A DNA stretch of 64,000 nt from Novosphingobium cyanobacteriorum (GTDB lineage: Bacteria; Pseudomonadota; Alphaproteobacteria; Sphingomonadales; Sphingomonadaceae). A program made the position numbers and the translations under genes. The stretch's first letter is position 1. Every line of letters starts with the position of its first letter. The stretch spans positions 150,342 through 214,341 of the forward strand of contig NZ_JAROCY010000007.1 in NCBI RefSeq assembly GCF_029436685.1. The letters run 5' to 3'. The notes beneath the pieces were generated by a model that was not told where the DNA came from, made no database searches, and saw nothing but the letters and a program-made list of their open reading frames with translations. Of this stretch, positions 33,141 to 41,315 are shown in pieces.

Positions 33141-34157
33141 TTATTCCGCGGCGGAGCGCCAGTGGCGCTGTTCGCGGCCCATGCCGGCGACATCTGCCGC
33201 AAGGGCGCTGACCAGCTCGGTCACCAGCGAGACGGTGGCGCCGAAGCCCTCGCCCGGCTCTGCCATGCGCGAATCGAGATAGCACTGACGGTCTATCTCC
33301 AGCTGCAGGCAATGGACGCCGGCCGATCGGCGCGCATGCCGTTCCAGCACATAGCCGCCGGCATAGGGCCGGTTGTGCGCGGCGGGCCGCCCGCGCGTGG
33401 CGAAGAACGAGAATGCCGCCGCCACCAGCGCACCATCGCAGGCCGCGCCGAAGCGATCGCCCACCACGAACTGCGGCGCCGGCAGGCCCGGATGGGGCGG
33501 CGCGAGCGGGGGCATCGAATGCAGGTCTATCAGCAGCGCCGCGCCCCACCGGTCGCGCACCGTGGCAAGCGTTTCCGCCAAGGCGGCGTGATAGGGTTCA
33601 TGGACCCCGGCGATCCGCTCCTCGACCTCGTGATGATCGAGCCGGCGATTCCACAGCTCGCCAAGGCCCGGCAGGCGGCGGGGAATCAGGCCGAGGCCGC
33701 TGCGCGAGCGGCTGGCCAGCCCCGCAGCCCGCACCGGGGTGCGCCGCGCCGAGGAAGCGTCAGGCGCGGGGCCGACCATCTCCCAATCGACATCGTCCGT
33801 CGCCCGGTTCAGGTCGATCATCGCGCGCGGGGCATTGGCCACCAGCAGCGCCGCGCCGGTGCGGCGGGCCACTTCGGCGCCGATCAGGTCAACATAGCGG
33901 TCTTCCAGCCTGGGCGCGGCGAAAGCGGGGTGGCGCATCCGCTCAAGCAGGGTGTGGGCATAGGCACGGCCCGCATGGGGCACCGCCAGGACGAGCGGGA
34001 TCGAGGACGGCTCCACCCTCCGCAGAGTATAGGCCGGCATGCCGGGATGGCCGGGAATGGCACCGCCTTCGGTAACCAGCGTATGCTCGGCTGCCGAATC
34101 GGTCGTCCCGTCCTGTGCGGTCGGCGAATCGCCAACCCGGTCACCCGCCTTGCGCAT
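33141..34157 (-). CDS. N-formylglutamate amidohydrolase family
   Basis: About 338 residues with this start. Catalytic motifs: VPHAGRAY, DRYVDLIG, DLNRATDDVDWEM, the metal-binding DLHSMPPLAPPHPG and NRPYAGGYVLERH with CLQLEIDRQ. The family hydrolyses N-formyl-L-glutamate in histidine degradation, though many alphaproteobacterial members are not in hut operons. It has a poorly conserved N-terminal extension; alternative starts are at 34208 and 34040 (MPAYTLRRVE), so the N-terminus is uncertain. The next gene, on the other strand, is cpdR; the two are neighbours in many alphaproteobacteria. Confidence 0.85.
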   Translation of the reverse strand: MRKAGDRVGDSPTAQDGTTDSAAEHTLVTEGGAIPGHPGMPAYTLRRVEPSSIPLVLAVPHAGRAYAHTLLERMRHPAFAAPRLEDRYVDLIGAEVARRTGAALLVANAPRAMIDLNRATDDVDWEMVGPAPDASSARRTPVRAAGLASRSRSGLGLIPRRLPGLGELWNRRLDHHEVEERIAGVHEPYHAALAETLATVRDRWGAALLIDLHSMPPLAPPHPGLPAPQFVVGDRFGAACDGALVAAAFSFFATRGRPAAHNRPYAGGYVLERHARRSAGVHCLQLEIDRQCYLDSRMAEPGEGFGATVSLVTELVSALAADVAGMGREQRHWRSAAE

Positions 34158-34321
34158 GGGGTTACGCTGCCCACGAAATGGCCGGCTGTCAAAGATCGTT
34201 ACGGTCATCTTTGCGGCAGAATCTTAACCGCCACGGGTGTATGGACGGCGCTCCGGACGCGGATACCGCACCCGGCAAGAACGAGCCCAGATCGCGACCA
34301 CTTGAAAGACGAAGGTACCCC

Positions 34322-34711
34322 ATGATCCGCATCCTGCTGGCCGAAGACGAAGAAGCCATGCGCACCTACCTGGCCCGCGCGCTGGAGAACAACGGATACG
34401 AAGTGGTGGCCGTGGACCGTGGCACCGAGGCGGTGCCACTGCTCGAATCGCAGCACTTCGACCTGCTGCTGTCGGACATCGTGATGCCGGAGATGGACGG
34501 GATCGAACTGGCGCAGCGCTGTGCCGAGATCAGCCCCGCCACCAAGGTGATGTTCATCACCGGATTTGCGGCGGTGACGCTGAAGGCCAATCGCGAGGCA
34601 CCGCAGGCGCGGGTGCTGTCAAAGCCGTTCCACCTGCGCGATCTGGTGCTGGAAGTGGAGCGCCTGTTCGAGGATCACCCCCTGGCCGGAAGCGGACAGC
34701 CGCTGGTGTGA
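34322..34711 (+). CDS. cpdR: CpdR-like single-domain response regulator
   Basis: 129 residues, receiver only. The phosphoacceptor Asp is in LLLSDIVMPEMDGIELA near residue 54. Acidic residues DE at 9-10 and Thr/Lys of VMFITGFAAVTL and LSKPFHLRDLVLEV complete the phosphorylation pocket. The segment VMPEMDGIELAQRCAEI and the end LSKPFHLRDLV closely resemble Caulobacter CpdR, which primes ClpXP to degrade CtrA and other proteins. CpdR is phosphorylated through the CckA relay; cckA is at 52.6 kb. Start ATG 34322 gives the canonical MIRILLAEDEEAM. Confidence 0.88.
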   Translation: MIRILLAEDEEAMRTYLARALENNGYEVVAVDRGTEAVPLLESQHFDLLLSDIVMPEMDGIELAQRCAEISPATKVMFITGFAAVTLKANREAPQARVLSKPFHLRDLVLEVERLFEDHPLAGSGQPLV

Positions 34712-34805
34712 CAATCGGCTGGTGATACCCCCTTGCCAGCCCAATCATGCGAGGCTAAGGGGCTGCCTCTCGCCGCGGAACGGTGGCGGGAATGCCGATG
34801 GTGCC

Positions 34806-34880
34806 GGGCGTATAGCTCAGTGGTAGAGCACTATGTTGACATCGTAGGGGTCGCAAGTTCAATCCTTGCTACGCCCACCA
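34806..34880 (+). tRNA. tRNA-Val (GAC)
   Basis: A 75-nt cloverleaf. Acceptor GGGCGTA pairs with TACGCCC, D arm GCTC-AGTGGTA-GAGC, anticodon stem CTATG/CGTAG with loop TTGACAT giving anticodon GAC, T arm GCAAG-TTCAATC-CTTGC. The CCA end is encoded (34878-34880). A terminator follows. Confidence 0.95.
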
Positions 34881-34887
34881 TCGCACC

Positions 34888-34916
34888 AAAAACCCCGCCT
34901 TTTGGCGGGGTTTTTT
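34888..34916 (+). terminator. Terminator of the tRNA-Val gene
   Basis: ACCCCGCC pairs with GGCGGGGT around TTTT, followed by six Ts. Starts 8 nt after the tRNA CCA end. Confidence 0.95.
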
Positions 34917-35006
34917 GTTGGATGCGCGCTGTTGGGGCCAGCAGTCGTGATCAAATGGATGCGTAAGCCGCCTTGCCGCCATCCCCATCGTTTCGAAGCG
35001 AGCGCC

Positions 35007-35044
35007 AGAAAAAGGTCCAATGCCTTTATCGCAGGCATTGGACC
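35007..35044 (-). terminator. Strong minus-strand terminator of a small membrane protein gene
   Basis: GGTCCAATGCC pairs perfectly with GGCATTGGACC over 11 bp around a 9-nt loop. On the minus strand it is followed by TTTTTCT. It ends 10 nt beyond the stop codon of the 30-residue gene at 35055-35147. Confidence 0.88.
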
Positions 35045-35054
35045 GACAAAAAGC

Positions 35055-35147
35055 TCAACTCAGCGTGCCGAACCAGACGGCGACCATGACCATGGTCACC
35101 ACCAGCACAAAGCAACCGAGCACTCGAAACGCTTGCTGAATTTCCAT
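35055..35147 (-). CDS. 30-residue single-helix membrane protein
   Basis: A very short frame with a full gene context. The Shine-Dalgarno GGGGAG sits 7 nt before the ATG, the protein (MEIQQAFRVLGCFVLVVTMV then MVAVWFGTLS) has a polar N-terminus and one hydrophobic helix of about 20 residues, and the gene ends at a strong minus-strand terminator (35007-35044). No family is recognised. Its size and composition resemble small membrane subunits such as KdpF or CydX, but no partner gene is nearby. Transcription probably starts in the gap before the AraC gene. Confidence 0.7.
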   Translation of the reverse strand: MEIQQAFRVLGCFVLVVTMVMVAVWFGTLS

Positions 35148-35221
35148 TCTTTGCTCCCCACGCCTCTCTTTACCGCGTTGCAGCAGATTACAAGATAGGT
35201 GGCGACCACGATGCCCGCCCT

Positions 35222-36121
35222 TCAGCCCGCGCGACCCCGCGATTCGCGGAATGCCGTGGCGGTCATGCCGCTGCGCGTCTTGAAGAAGCGCGCGAAGTAG
35301 GCAGGATCGGCAAAGCCGAGAGCGTCGGCAATTTCGGCGACTGAGCCGCCGCTGAAAGCCAGCAGCCGCTGTGCCTCTTTCAACAGGCGATCATGGGCGA
35401 TTTCGGCGGGCGCGCGCCCGAAGCGGTTGCGGCAGGCGCGCCCCAGCGTGGCCCGGGTGGTGCCGAGTGCGGCAGCATAATCCTCCACGCGCCAGTGTTC
35501 GCGATAGTGGACATCCACGAGCGCCCGGAAGCGGGTGGCGAGGCGTCCGCGCGGGTCGGGAGGAACGGGGTTCACGCTGGAATCGGCCGCGTCCGCAACA
35601 ATGGCCAGTGCGAGCAGAACTTGCCCCAGCACCACGCCACCCCCCGCTTCGCCTTCGGCCAATCGCCCGTCGAGATCGGCCAGCAGCCAGCCCAGCCGCT
35701 CGGCAGGGCGCGCACCGGCCTGAAGTCCGATCCATGCCGCCGCATCCTGTGGCAGGTTCAGGCGGCCACAGAACCCCGCCATGCGCGGATCGTCCAGCAG
35801 GTCCGCTGCGATCGACAGGACCCAGCCTTCGGCCCCGCGCGTGAAGCGGAAGGCGTGGACCGTGCCAGGCGGCGCCACGAAGACGCCTGGCCCGCGCTCG
35901 CGCCGGCGCCCAGCCTCATCAGCCAGGACAACGCCGCCCGATTGCAGCAACAGGCACTGCAGCAGGCCGGGGTGGGCATGTGGTTCGATTGTCCAGTCGT
36001 TGCGGCTGGAGCGTTCGAATATCCGCTCGACATGGACGAACTCTGGCGAAACCGCTGCATCGCCTTCACCATAGAGCGCGAAACGGGTTATCGCAGGGGG
36101 ATTGCCAACACCTTTTGCCAT
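35222..36121 (-). CDS. AraC-family transcriptional regulator
   Basis: 299 residues. An N-terminal cupin-like sensor (IEPHAHPGLLQCLLLQSGGV and FVAPPGTVHAFRF) precedes a C-terminal pair of helix-turn-helix motifs (VEDYAAALGTTRATLGRACRNR and VAEIADALGFADPAYFARFFKTRSG). Length and motif layout resemble the PobR-type regulators of aromatic degradation. It is divergent from the cytochrome P450 over a 115-bp gap, so control of the P450 is likely. Confidence 0.88.
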   Translation of the reverse strand: MAKGVGNPPAITRFALYGEGDAAVSPEFVHVERIFERSSRNDWTIEPHAHPGLLQCLLLQSGGVVLADEAGRRRERGPGVFVAPPGTVHAFRFTRGAEGWVLSIAADLLDDPRMAGFCGRLNLPQDAAAWIGLQAGARPAERLGWLLADLDGRLAEGEAGGGVVLGQVLLALAIVADAADSSVNPVPPDPRGRLATRFRALVDVHYREHWRVEDYAAALGTTRATLGRACRNRFGRAPAEIAHDRLLKEAQRLLAFSGGSVAEIADALGFADPAYFARFFKTRSGMTATAFRESRGRAG

Positions 36122-36236
36122 GACTGGAGCATGGCTGATTGCATCAAAAGTGCAAGATAATGCACGGAAGCTGCGTGGCGCGGGGCCACAGCCACGCGCA
36201 TGATTGCCTCACCCCTTGGAGAGAGGAACCCGCACC

Positions 36237-37427
36237 ATGATTGCCGAAGCACCGGCCAGTGCCGCCTTCCGCTATGACCCCTATTCGCCTGCGATGGATG
36301 CCGATCCGTTCCCGGCCTATCGCACGCTGCGCGACGAGTATCCCTGCTTCTGGTCAGAGGAAGCGGGCAAGTGGGTGCTTTCGCGCTATCACGACATCCT
36401 GGGCGCGCTGCAGGACTGGCGCACCTACAGCTCGGCAAAGGGCAACCTGGTCGACGAGTTTCCCGGTCGCGCCGGTTCCACGCTGGGCAGCAGCGATCCG
36501 CCACGGCATGACCGGCTGCGCGCGCTGATCCAGTCGGCGGTGACCAAGCGCGCGCTGGACCACATCGTCGAGCCCGCCCGCGCATCATGCCGCGCGCATC
36601 TTGCCGCGCTGGACGGCAGGCGCGAGTTCGACCTCGTCAACGATTATGGCGCCAGGGTAACGGTGGACCTGCTGTTCCACCTTTTCGCACTGCCCGAAGA
36701 GAACGCCGATCTTGTGCGGCGCAATGCGGTGCTGATGGTGCAGACCGATCCGGTCACACGCAAGAAGGGCGAGGAGCATCTCGCCGCGTTCCGCTGGATG
36801 GCCGACTATGCACAGAACCTTGTGCAGGAGCGCAAGAAGAACCCCGGCGACGACCTGCTATCCAACTTCATCACCGCGGAGATCGACGGCGAGAAGCTGC
36901 TGGACCTGGAAGTGCAGCTGACCGTCACCACGCTGATCATGGCGGGGATCGAAAGCCTGTCTGGCTTCATGGCGATGTTCGGACTGAACATGGCAGAACT
37001 GCCCGACGTGCGGCGCAAGATAGCCGGCGACCGATCGCTGATCACCGACGCCATCGAGGAATCGCTGCGTTTCAATACGTCCGCCCAGCGCTTCAAGCGC
37101 ACGTTGACGTGCGATGTGGAACTGCACGGGCAGGTGATGAAGGCGGGGGACGCCGTGATCCTGGCCTATGGATCGGCCAACCGCGACGAGCGGATGTTCG
37201 AGAACCCGGACGTTTATGATCTGGCCCGGCGGCCAAAGCGCCATCTTGGCTTCGGCGGCGGGGTCCATGCCTGCCTGGGTTCGGCCATCGGCCGGCTGGC
37301 AACGCAGATTGCCTATGAGGAGCTGCTTGCCGTGGTGCCCGACTTCACGCGGACCACCGACCGGCTGGACTGGGTTTCCAGTTCAAACTTCCGCAGCCCC
37401 AAGGCCCTGCCCGTCGCGCGCGGCTGA
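36237..37427 (+). CDS. Cytochrome P450
   Basis: 396 residues, soluble bacterial class. The I-helix reads TLIMAGIESLSG near residue 233, so the usual acid-alcohol pair (Glu/Asp-Thr) is Glu-Ser. The K-helix ExxR is EESLRF near 274. The heme-binding loop is LGFGGGVHACLGSAIGR near 335-350, with the thiolate Cys present. The substrate is unknown. No ferredoxin or ferredoxin reductase gene is adjacent. Start ATG 36237 follows GAGAGGAAC; an AraC-type regulator gene lies divergently upstream. Confidence 0.9.
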   Translation: MIAEAPASAAFRYDPYSPAMDADPFPAYRTLRDEYPCFWSEEAGKWVLSRYHDILGALQDWRTYSSAKGNLVDEFPGRAGSTLGSSDPPRHDRLRALIQSAVTKRALDHIVEPARASCRAHLAALDGRREFDLVNDYGARVTVDLLFHLFALPEENADLVRRNAVLMVQTDPVTRKKGEEHLAAFRWMADYAQNLVQERKKNPGDDLLSNFITAEIDGEKLLDLEVQLTVTTLIMAGIESLSGFMAMFGLNMAELPDVRRKIAGDRSLITDAIEESLRFNTSAQRFKRTLTCDVELHGQVMKAGDAVILAYGSANRDERMFENPDVYDLARRPKRHLGFGGGVHACLGSAIGRLATQIAYEELLAVVPDFTRTTDRLDWVSSSNFRSPKALPVARG

Positions 37428-37443
37428 GGCGCGCTGCAGACGA

Positions 37444-37481
37444 TGCGCGGCGTTCCGGTCTCTCCCTCGGAACGCCGCGCA
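37444..37481. terminator. Bidirectional terminator hairpin between convergent genes
   Basis: TGCGCGGCGTTCCG pairs perfectly with CGGAACGCCGCGCA (14 bp, loop 10 nt) between the P450 stop and the crotonase stop. There is no T-run, so it is a stem-loop rather than a classic intrinsic terminator. Confidence 0.6.
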
Positions 37482-37488
37482 CTTGCGG

Positions 37489-38247
37489 TTACCTGCCCTG
37501 CCAGTTGGGCTTACGCTTTTCGGCAAAGGCGGCCGCACCTTCGCGCGCGTCCTGGCTGCTGAAGACCGGGGTGATATACGCCTGCTGCCGGTCCCACATC
37601 TCCGCCTCGGTCCATTCGTGCGAATCGCGGATGATGCCCTTGGACGCGATCAGGGCCAGCGGGCCATTCTCGGCAATGCGCGCGGCCAGCGCCTTGGCCG
37701 CATCGATCGAAGGACCTTCGCTGATCTGGTTGATGAAGCCCAGCTCGTAGGCACGTTGCGCGCTGATGAAATCGCCCGTCAGCGCCAGTTCCATGGCGAT
37801 GCGCGGCGGAATCTGGCGCGGCAGCTTGATCAGGCCACCGGCGGCGGCGGCCAGGCCGCGCTTGGCTTCGGGAATGCCGAACTTGGATCCGGCATGGGCC
37901 ACGATCAGATCACACGACAGCGCCAGTTCCATGCCACCGGCCAGGGCATAGCCGTCGACCGCGGCGATGATCGGCTTCTTGGGCGTCCACTCGGAAAGCC
38001 CGCCAAAGCCGCGCCCCGGCAGCGATGGCGATTCGCCGCGCAGGAAGCCCTTCAGATCCATGCCCGAACAGAACGTGCCGCCAGCGCCGGTGAGGATCGC
38101 CACGCGCAGATCGGCCTCGGCATCCAGCCGGTCCATCGCCGCGGCGATGCCCTCAGCCGCAGCCTTGTTCATGGCGTTCTTGGCATCAGGCCGGTTGATC
38201 GTGACGATCAGGACATTGCCGTCCACTTCGGTCAGGACTTCGCTCAT
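37489..38247 (-). CDS. Enoyl-CoA hydratase / crotonase family
   Basis: 252 residues. NRPDAKNAMNKAAAEGIAAA and AILTGAGGTFCSGMDLKGF give the CoA-binding and first oxyanion-hole motif; KPIIAAVDGYALAGGMELALSCD carries the second. EAKRGLAAAAGGL lies where hydratases have their first catalytic Glu. The reaction (hydratase, isomerase or other) cannot be fixed from sequence. It converges on the P450; a functional link is possible but not shown. Start ATG 38247. Confidence 0.9.
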   Translation of the reverse strand: MSEVLTEVDGNVLIVTINRPDAKNAMNKAAAEGIAAAMDRLDAEADLRVAILTGAGGTFCSGMDLKGFLRGESPSLPGRGFGGLSEWTPKKPIIAAVDGYALAGGMELALSCDLIVAHAGSKFGIPEAKRGLAAAAGGLIKLPRQIPPRIAMELALTGDFISAQRAYELGFINQISEGPSIDAAKALAARIAENGPLALIASKGIIRDSHEWTEAEMWDRQQAYITPVFSSQDAREGAAAFAEKRKPNWQGR

Positions 38248-38442
38248 CGTGCATCCTCCTCGGATTCTTAATTGATCGGTTAAGCCTAGTGCCGGTTGCC
38301 CATCGCTGTCCACCCCTGCAGTGGCAGCACCAACCATCGAGAATGTGCAGAGAGAGCTTCCTCTTTGCGCCGGTTCTTGCACGTGGGCACGCACCTGCTA
38401 AGGGAACCGCGATTCTCCTCCCAGGAAACAGACAGGACGGAC

Positions 38443-39666
38443 ATGGCGAAGATCAAGGTGAAGAACCCGGTCGTCGAACTCGACGGCGACGAAATGACCC
38501 GGATCATCTGGGAGTGGATTCGCGAACGCCTGATCCTGCCCTACCTCGACATCGATCTGAAGTACTATGACCTCTCGGTGCAGAAGCGCGACGAGACGGA
38601 CGACCAGATCACCATCGATTCCGCCAATGCGATCAAGCAGTACGGCGTGGGCGTGAAGTGCGCCACGATCACCCCCGACGAAGCGCGCGTCGAGGAATTC
38701 AACCTCAAGTCGATGTGGAAGAGCCCCAACGGCACGATCCGCAACATCCTGGGCGGCGTCGTCTTCCGCGAACCCATCGTGATCCAGAACGTGCCGCGCC
38801 TGGTCCCCGGCTGGACCGACCCGATCGTCGTCGGCCGCCACGCCTTTGGTGACCAGTACCGCGCCACCGATTTCGTCGTCCCCGGCCCCGGCAAGCTGCG
38901 CCTGGTGTGGGAAGGCGACAACGGCGAAGTGATCGACCGCGAAGTGTTCAAGTATCCTTCGGGCGGCGTCGCCATGGCGATGTACAACCTGGACGATTCG
39001 ATCCGCGATTTCGCCCGCGCCTCGTTCAACTATGGCCTGTCGCTGGGCTGGCCGGTGTATCTCTCCACCAAGAACACCATCCTCAAGGCCTATGACGGCC
39101 GCTTCAAGGACCTGTTCCAGGAAGTGTTCGACAGCGAAGGCTTCAAGGAAAAGTTCGCCGCCGCCGGCATCGTCTACGAACACCGCCTGATCGACGACAT
39201 GGTCGCTTCGGCGCTCAAGTGGTCGGGCAAGTTCGTGTGGGCGTGCAAGAACTATGACGGTGACGTGCAGTCCGACACCGTGGCGCAGGGCTTTGGCTCG
39301 CTCGGCCTGATGACTTCGGTCCTCATGTCGCCCGATGGCAAGACCATCGAGGCTGAGGCCGCGCACGGCACCGTGACCCGCCACTATCGCCAGCACCAGC
39401 AGGGCAAGCAGACCTCCACCAACCCGATCGCCTCGATCTTCGCGTGGACCCGCGGCCTGATCTACCGCGGCAAGTTCGACGAAACGCCGGACGTGGTGAA
39501 GTTTGCCGAAACGCTGGAGCGCGTGTGCATCGAGACCGTGGAAAGCGGCAAGATGACCAAGGACCTCGCGCTGCTGATCGGGCCGGACCAGGCATGGATG
39601 ACCACCGAGAAGTTCTTCGAGGCGATCGTCCAGAACCTCGAGACGGAAATGAAGAACTGGGCCTGA
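38443..39666 (+). CDS. icd: NADP-dependent isocitrate dehydrogenase
   Basis: 407 residues, homodimeric eukaryotic-like type: [20 protein letters not shown] at the start, [31 protein letters not shown] (substrate-binding phosphate loop), [17 protein letters not shown], the metal site NYDGDVQSD and [11 protein letters not shown] with [13 protein letters not shown]. It converts isocitrate to 2-oxoglutarate in the TCA cycle. The frame extends upstream to 38296 but this start gives the standard N-terminus, preceded by AGGACGG. Confidence 0.97.
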   Translation: MAKIKVKNPVVELDGDEMTRIIWEWIRERLILPYLDIDLKYYDLSVQKRDETDDQITIDSANAIKQYGVGVKCATITPDEARVEEFNLKSMWKSPNGTIRNILGGVVFREPIVIQNVPRLVPGWTDPIVVGRHAFGDQYRATDFVVPGPGKLRLVWEGDNGEVIDREVFKYPSGGVAMAMYNLDDSIRDFARASFNYGLSLGWPVYLSTKNTILKAYDGRFKDLFQEVFDSEGFKEKFAAAGIVYEHRLIDDMVASALKWSGKFVWACKNYDGDVQSDTVAQGFGSLGLMTSVLMSPDGKTIEAEAAHGTVTRHYRQHQQGKQTSTNPIASIFAWTRGLIYRGKFDETPDVVKFAETLERVCIETVESGKMTKDLALLIGPDQAWMTTEKFFEAIVQNLETEMKNWA

Positions 39667-39697
39667 TCGCCCGGACTTCACCCCCGCTGATTGGAAC

Positions 39698-39725
39698 AGG
39701 CCCCGGCAACCCCGGGGCCTTTTTC
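39698..39725 (+). terminator. Terminator of icd
   Basis: AGGCCCCGG pairs with CCGGGGCCT around 5 nt and is followed by TTTTC, 32 nt after the icd stop codon. Confidence 0.9.
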
Positions 39726-39811
39726 ATGGGGATTTCATGCGCGAAGACATGGCCGGGATTTGACAGGCGCGCGCTGTGCGGCAACAGCTTGGCACAGGAG
39801 GAGCGCAGCAC

Positions 39812-41266
39812 GTGTTGACCGAAGGCGGAATGGATCCGGGCCTCATCGTCCTCGCGGCGATCTTCCTTGCCAGCATGGTCTGCCTGATCGGCCTGATCGT
39901 GTACCTGCTGCGCAAGCGCAGCCCGCGGGTGCAGCGCCGCCAGCGCGATGCGAAGGCGGACAAGGCGCTGCAGAAGCAGGCGCGCCAGTCCGGCGGCCGC
40001 AAGCGCACCTTCTCCGTCTCCGCGCTCGAGGGGGAAGAGCCCATCGCCCCTGCCCCCACGGAGGAACAGCCGCAGGACACCGCGCCCGAAGCGGCCAGGC
40101 AGCCCATCCGGCAAGCGCGCGCCATCGTCTTGCGTCAGCACTTTCCGCCGCTGGCCGGGGCCGGCAGCCGCAGCTTCTATGGCGGCATGCCGCAAGTGGG
40201 CCGGGCCTTCCCCTGGCCGCGCAATGCCGAAGGGCAGCCGCTGCACTTCCTGCTGCAGGTCGATTGCGCGCAGGTCCCCTACGACGTCTCGCTTGGCAAC
40301 CTGCCCGCGCGGGGCACGCTGCTGTTCTTCATGGAACTGGATGGCCGCACGCCACCGGCCTGCCATGTCGCCTATGATCCGCCATCAACCGGGCCGCTGC
40401 AGGAACTCGCCCCGCCTGACGATCTTGCCGCAGCCTATGGCGAAGGTGGCAGCCGGTTCTGGCCCTGGGCCCTGAGCGATGAACAGGGCACGCCGATCCT
40501 GCCGCAATGGCCGTTCGATCCTGTCGCAACCCCGCTCGACGAAGATGGCAGGCCCCCGATCGACGCGCTCGTCGCCCTGCAGGGTGAGGATCATCCCGCC
40601 GATCCCTTTGGTCCGCAGGACTTTGACGGGATGGCCTGCCCGTGGGACGGATTCCCGCAGGACTGGCTTTCGGTCCAGATCGCCACGGCCCTGCTGGTTC
40701 GCGAGATCGATCGCGAGACGAGCCACCTTTCCGCCAGCCTTGAACCCGCAGCGGCCCAGTCCGCCCATGCCGAACGCCTCATCCACGTGCGCGAGGAAGC
40801 GCTGGCCTGGTTCGACCATGCCATGCGCAACCCCGCCTTCGCGCTTGTCGGCACGCAGGAGCGGCAGGTCTTCTGGCAGTGGTTCGCCGCGCAGGTGCCG
40901 TTCTCACTCGAAGTGGCGCCCGCCGTGCTGGAGGCAGCGGTTGAAACCACCCTGCACGCCCACCCGGAAGCGGCCACGCGCGTGCCCGTGGAAATCCTGC
41001 TGCGCGTGATCCACCGCCACCTGCTCGTCACCCGCACCGATGAAGGGTACCACGTGCAGGCCCCCGCCCGCATGCTCGGCCTGCCTTCCACCGCCCCCGC
41101 CGCCGAACAGGGCCTCGCGCGCAGCCATATCCTGCTGCTCGAGCTGGGCAGCGATCCCGCCATCGGCCACCACTTCGGCGAAGCGATCCACCGCTTCTGG
41201 ATCACGCCTGACGATGCCGCCGCGCTGCGCTTCGACCGGGTAATCGTCACCACGACCGACACCTGA
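39812..41266 (+). CDS. DUF1963 (YwqG-like) membrane-anchored protein
   Basis: About 484 residues. Starts at a GTG with a strong AGGAGGAG 8 nt upstream; the first helix (GLIVLAAIFLASMVCLIGLI, near residues 10-30) anchors the protein. A basic, Pro-rich linker precedes the YwqG/DUF1963-type domain: FYGGMPQVGRAFPWPRNAEG, FLLQVDCAQVP, RGTLLFFMELDG. These domains occur in proteins of unknown function including YwqG in Bacillus. The C-terminal half has no motif I recognise. A downstream ATG at 39830 would remove six residues. Confidence 0.65.
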   Translation: MLTEGGMDPGLIVLAAIFLASMVCLIGLIVYLLRKRSPRVQRRQRDAKADKALQKQARQSGGRKRTFSVSALEGEEPIAPAPTEEQPQDTAPEAARQPIRQARAIVLRQHFPPLAGAGSRSFYGGMPQVGRAFPWPRNAEGQPLHFLLQVDCAQVPYDVSLGNLPARGTLLFFMELDGRTPPACHVAYDPPSTGPLQELAPPDDLAAAYGEGGSRFWPWALSDEQGTPILPQWPFDPVATPLDEDGRPPIDALVALQGEDHPADPFGPQDFDGMACPWDGFPQDWLSVQIATALLVREIDRETSHLSASLEPAAAQSAHAERLIHVREEALAWFDHAMRNPAFALVGTQERQVFWQWFAAQVPFSLEVAPAVLEAAVETTLHAHPEAATRVPVEILLRVIHRHLLVTRTDEGYHVQAPARMLGLPSTAPAAEQGLARSHILLLELGSDPAIGHHFGEAIHRFWITPDDAAALRFDRVIVTTTDT

Positions 41267-41315
41267 TCCCGCCCACGGGTTGCCCCCAAGCCATTGAGGG
41301 GGTTAGAGTCCTGCC

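Noticed and set aside
38272..38290. Possible CtrA site TTAA-N8-TTAA upstream of the crotonase gene
   Set aside because: Spacing is 8 instead of 7 and no preferred C follows in the right place; with one base too many I do not call it.
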